Source: Halonatronomonas sp051745425
Lineage (GTDB): Bacteria > Bacillota > Halanaerobiia > Halanaerobiales > Halarsenatibacteraceae
Reading direction: 5' to 3'
DNA length: 6,420 bases
NCBI GenBank assembly: GCA_051745425.1
Contig: JBNJEB010000087.1
Span: forward strand, 1 to 6,420
A program made the translations under genes and the position numbers. Positions 4,957 to 6,420 of the stretch are shown piece by piece. How positions within the stretch are numbered: the stretch's first letter is position 1; every line of letters begins with the position of its first letter. The notes below the pieces were generated by a model. The model ran no database searches. It worked only from the letters and a program-made list of their open reading frames with translations, and was not told where the DNA came from.

Positions 4957-6138
4957 CTATTTAATTTTATCAAGTCCCTGTTTTAAATCATCAATAATAT
5001 CATCGACATCCTCTATCCCTACAGAGATTCTTATTAAACCGTCTGTAATGCCTGCTGCATGCCTTTCTTCTTCTGGCACAACATAATGGGTCATAGAGGC
5101 TGGATGTTGAATTAAAGTATCAACATCGCCTAAACTAACTGCAAGAATACATAAATCAAGTGAATTCAATAATTTTTTTCCTTCCTCGATTCCACCCTTT
5201 AATTCAAAGGCCATGACTCCCCCAGGCCCATTCATCTGTTTTTTCCCTAATTCATATTGCGGGTGGTCTTTCAGACCAGGATAATAAACGGTCTCAACAG
5301 CTGGATGACTATCTAAAAATTCTGCAACAACTTTTGCATTTTTAGTTATTCTATCCATTCTAACAGATAAAGTTTTTAATCCTCTCAATAACAAGAACGT
5401 ATCAAAAGGAGCTATTATACCACCAAAATCCTTAACTGTAGTTCCTCTAAATGTATTTAATAAATCTTCAGGTCCACAAATTATACCGGCTATTGTATCT
5501 CCATGACCTCCAATGAATTTAGTGGCGCTATGAATAATAATATCAATTCCAAACTCTGCTGGTTTCTGAAGATAGGGAGACATAAAAGTGTTATCTACAA
5601 CTGTTATTATCTCATCTCCTGCCATCTCAGCAAGTCCAGATAGGTCTACAAGATTCATTGTGGGATTTGATGGAGTTTCTGTGTAGATAACTTTAGTATT
5701 ATCTTTAATAGCAGCTTTAACATTATTAAGATCAGACATATCTACAAAAGAAACTTCTATATCCCATTGTGGTAATAATTCTGAAAATAATGAAAATGTA
5801 CATCCATAAAGGGTCTTTGAAGCTATCATATGATCTCCAGCCTTTAGCAGCCCCATGACAGTCGAGGAAACTGCAGCCATTCCAGAACCTAATGCTATTG
5901 CAGATTCTGTACCTTCTAAATTAGCCATTTTCTCCTCTAATGCAGACTGTGTAGGATTTCCAAGCCTGGTATAAATGTAGCCTGGTTCTTCACCTGCAAA
6001 CCGCCTTCCACCCTGTTCAACATTATCGAAAACAAAAGTAGAACTTTGATAAATTGGAACTCTTAAAGCTCCTGTCTGAGGACATGGACCCTCTCCAGCA
6101 TGAACAGTTCTTGTGTTAAAATTCAATTCTTTTTTCAT
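4957..6138 (-). CDS. mgl: Methionine gamma-lyase or close Cys/Met-metabolism PLP enzyme
   Basis: This 393-residue protein belongs to the Cys/Met metabolism PLP-dependent family (fold type I), of usual length. Seen: Y56 and R58 in YTRLGNPT (cofactor phosphate binding from the neighbouring subunit), GSGMAA (85-90), Y111 in TLYGCT, D182 in VDNTF (pyridine nitrogen), the Schiff-base lysine K207 in HSATKFIGGHGD, and R370 in LIRISVGIED (substrate carboxylate). C113 sits where Pseudomonas putida methionine gamma-lyase has its characteristic C116, which favours methionine gamma-lyase: methionine to methanethiol, ammonia and 2-oxobutyrate. Cystathionine gamma-lyase or gamma-synthase, or O-acetylhomoserine sulfhydrylase, remain possible. 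The cytoplasmic enzyme is normally a tetramer. The ATG at 6138-6136 follows AGGAAAGGG by eight bases. It lies 23 bases after the RodZ-like gene and probably shares its transcript; a terminator follows. Confidence 0.9.
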   Translation of the reverse strand: MKKELNFNTRTVHAGEGPCPQTGALRVPIYQSSTFVFDNVEQGGRRFAGEEPGYIYTRLGNPTQSALEEKMANLEGTESAIALGSGMAAVSSTVMGLLKAGDHMIASKTLYGCTFSLFSELLPQWDIEVSFVDMSDLNNVKAAIKDNTKVIYTETPSNPTMNLVDLSGLAEMAGDEIITVVDNTFMSPYLQKPAEFGIDIIIHSATKFIGGHGDTIAGIICGPEDLLNTFRGTTVKDFGGIIAPFDTFLLLRGLKTLSVRMDRITKNAKVVAEFLDSHPAVETVYYPGLKDHPQYELGKKQMNGPGGVMAFELKGGIEEGKKLLNSLDLCILAVSLGDVDTLIQHPASMTHYVVPEEERHAAGITDGLIRISVGIEDVDDIIDDLKQGLDKIK

Positions 6139-6161
6139 TAATTCAGCCCTTTCCTGGTTAA

Positions 6162-6420
6162 TTATAATTGAAAAGTTTCTTCAACAACCTGCCCACTACC
6201 ACCAAGAGGACCTACTTCTTCTTCTCCATACTCAACCGAAATGGCAGCTGCATTTCCAACTCTTAACTGAACCTCAGCAACAGATTCATATTCAAGAATA
6301 TCGCCATCATTAATTATACCTTCAAATTCAGTTTCTCCATCAACAACAACTCTTATCCAACTTTCACCACTTGCTATAATATTAAAGTATGAAGAAGAAT
6401 CTTCATTTTCATTCTCAGCA
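6162..6420 (-). CDS. rodZ: RodZ-like protein, C-terminal domain (partial, runs off the right edge)
   Basis: A minus-strand frame enters from the right edge and ends at TAA 6164-6162, giving the last 85 residues. The pattern matches the RodZ C-terminal domain (DUF4115): a Trp strand SGESWIRVVVDGE (17-29), EFEGIINDGD (31-40), LRVGNAAAISVEY (52-64), VGPLGG (69-74) and a final VVEETF strand. In that family the N-terminus is a cytoplasmic helix-turn-helix that binds MreB, then one membrane span and this extracytoplasmic beta domain; RodZ helps keep rod shape. The first visible residues (AENENEDSSS) look like the acidic linker before the domain. The N-terminal part lies outside the window, so the full architecture is not shown. 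The next gene downstream is the PLP enzyme, not the pgsA-cinA-recA order common in other Bacillota. Confidence 0.82.
   Translation of the reverse strand, partial: AENENEDSSSYFNIIASGESWIRVVVDGETEFEGIINDGDILEYESVAEVQLRVGNAAAISVEYGEEEVGPLGGSGQVVEETFQL

Noticed and set aside
6113..6313. Plus-strand open frame of 66 codons
   Set aside because: It lies antisense to the RodZ-like C-terminal domain and the start of the PLP enzyme, both well supported on the other strand.

Overview
This is an AT-rich window from a bacterial chromosome, most likely a low-GC Gram-positive-type anaerobe (Bacillota; a Halanaerobiales- or Clostridia-like organism is my inference). The reasons are the very AT-rich coding sequence, strong AGGAGG ribosome binding sites, sigma-A-type promoters, tRNA genes with encoded CCA ends, and fairly acidic proteins. 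No species can be fixed from the sequence alone.

Layout, left to right. Positions 1-55 hold the first 18 codons of an unidentified minus-strand gene with a good promoter of its own. Next, on the minus strand, is a cold-shock protein (189-395) with its own extended -10 promoter and a clean terminator. Upstream of it is a two-gene minus-strand unit: a 568-residue membrane protein (745-2451, TTG start) whose large external part carries seven spaced repeats, then a glutaredoxin-like protein (479-721). A Xer-type tyrosine recombinase (2567-3499, plus strand) with all six catalytic residues faces a membrane-anchored Clp-fold serine protease of the SDH/SppA-like type (3496-4293, minus strand). Their stop codons overlap in one CTAG.

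The centre-right is a tRNA region: tRNA-Phe(GAA) on the minus strand, then a plus-strand operon tRNA-Pro(UGG)-Glu(UUC)-Tyr(GUA) driven by a near-consensus promoter behind A-tracts and closed by a terminator. After a second, opposing terminator comes a minus-strand methionine gamma-lyase/cystathionine gamma-synthase-family PLP enzyme (4957-6138). It lies 23 nt downstream of the 3' end of a gene whose product matches the C-terminal domain of RodZ (6162-6420, running off the right edge).

Most of the window is housekeeping: translation (tRNAs), cold-shock RNA chaperone, chromosome dimer resolution, cell shape, sulfur amino acid metabolism and membrane quality control. No mobile element, CRISPR array or recognisable defence system is visible. 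The least explained item is the propeller-like membrane protein paired with a thiol redox protein. The intergenic regions also hold regulatory details worth checking, such as an inverted repeat across the tRNA-Phe -35 box and possible read-through from tRNA-Phe into the protease gene.
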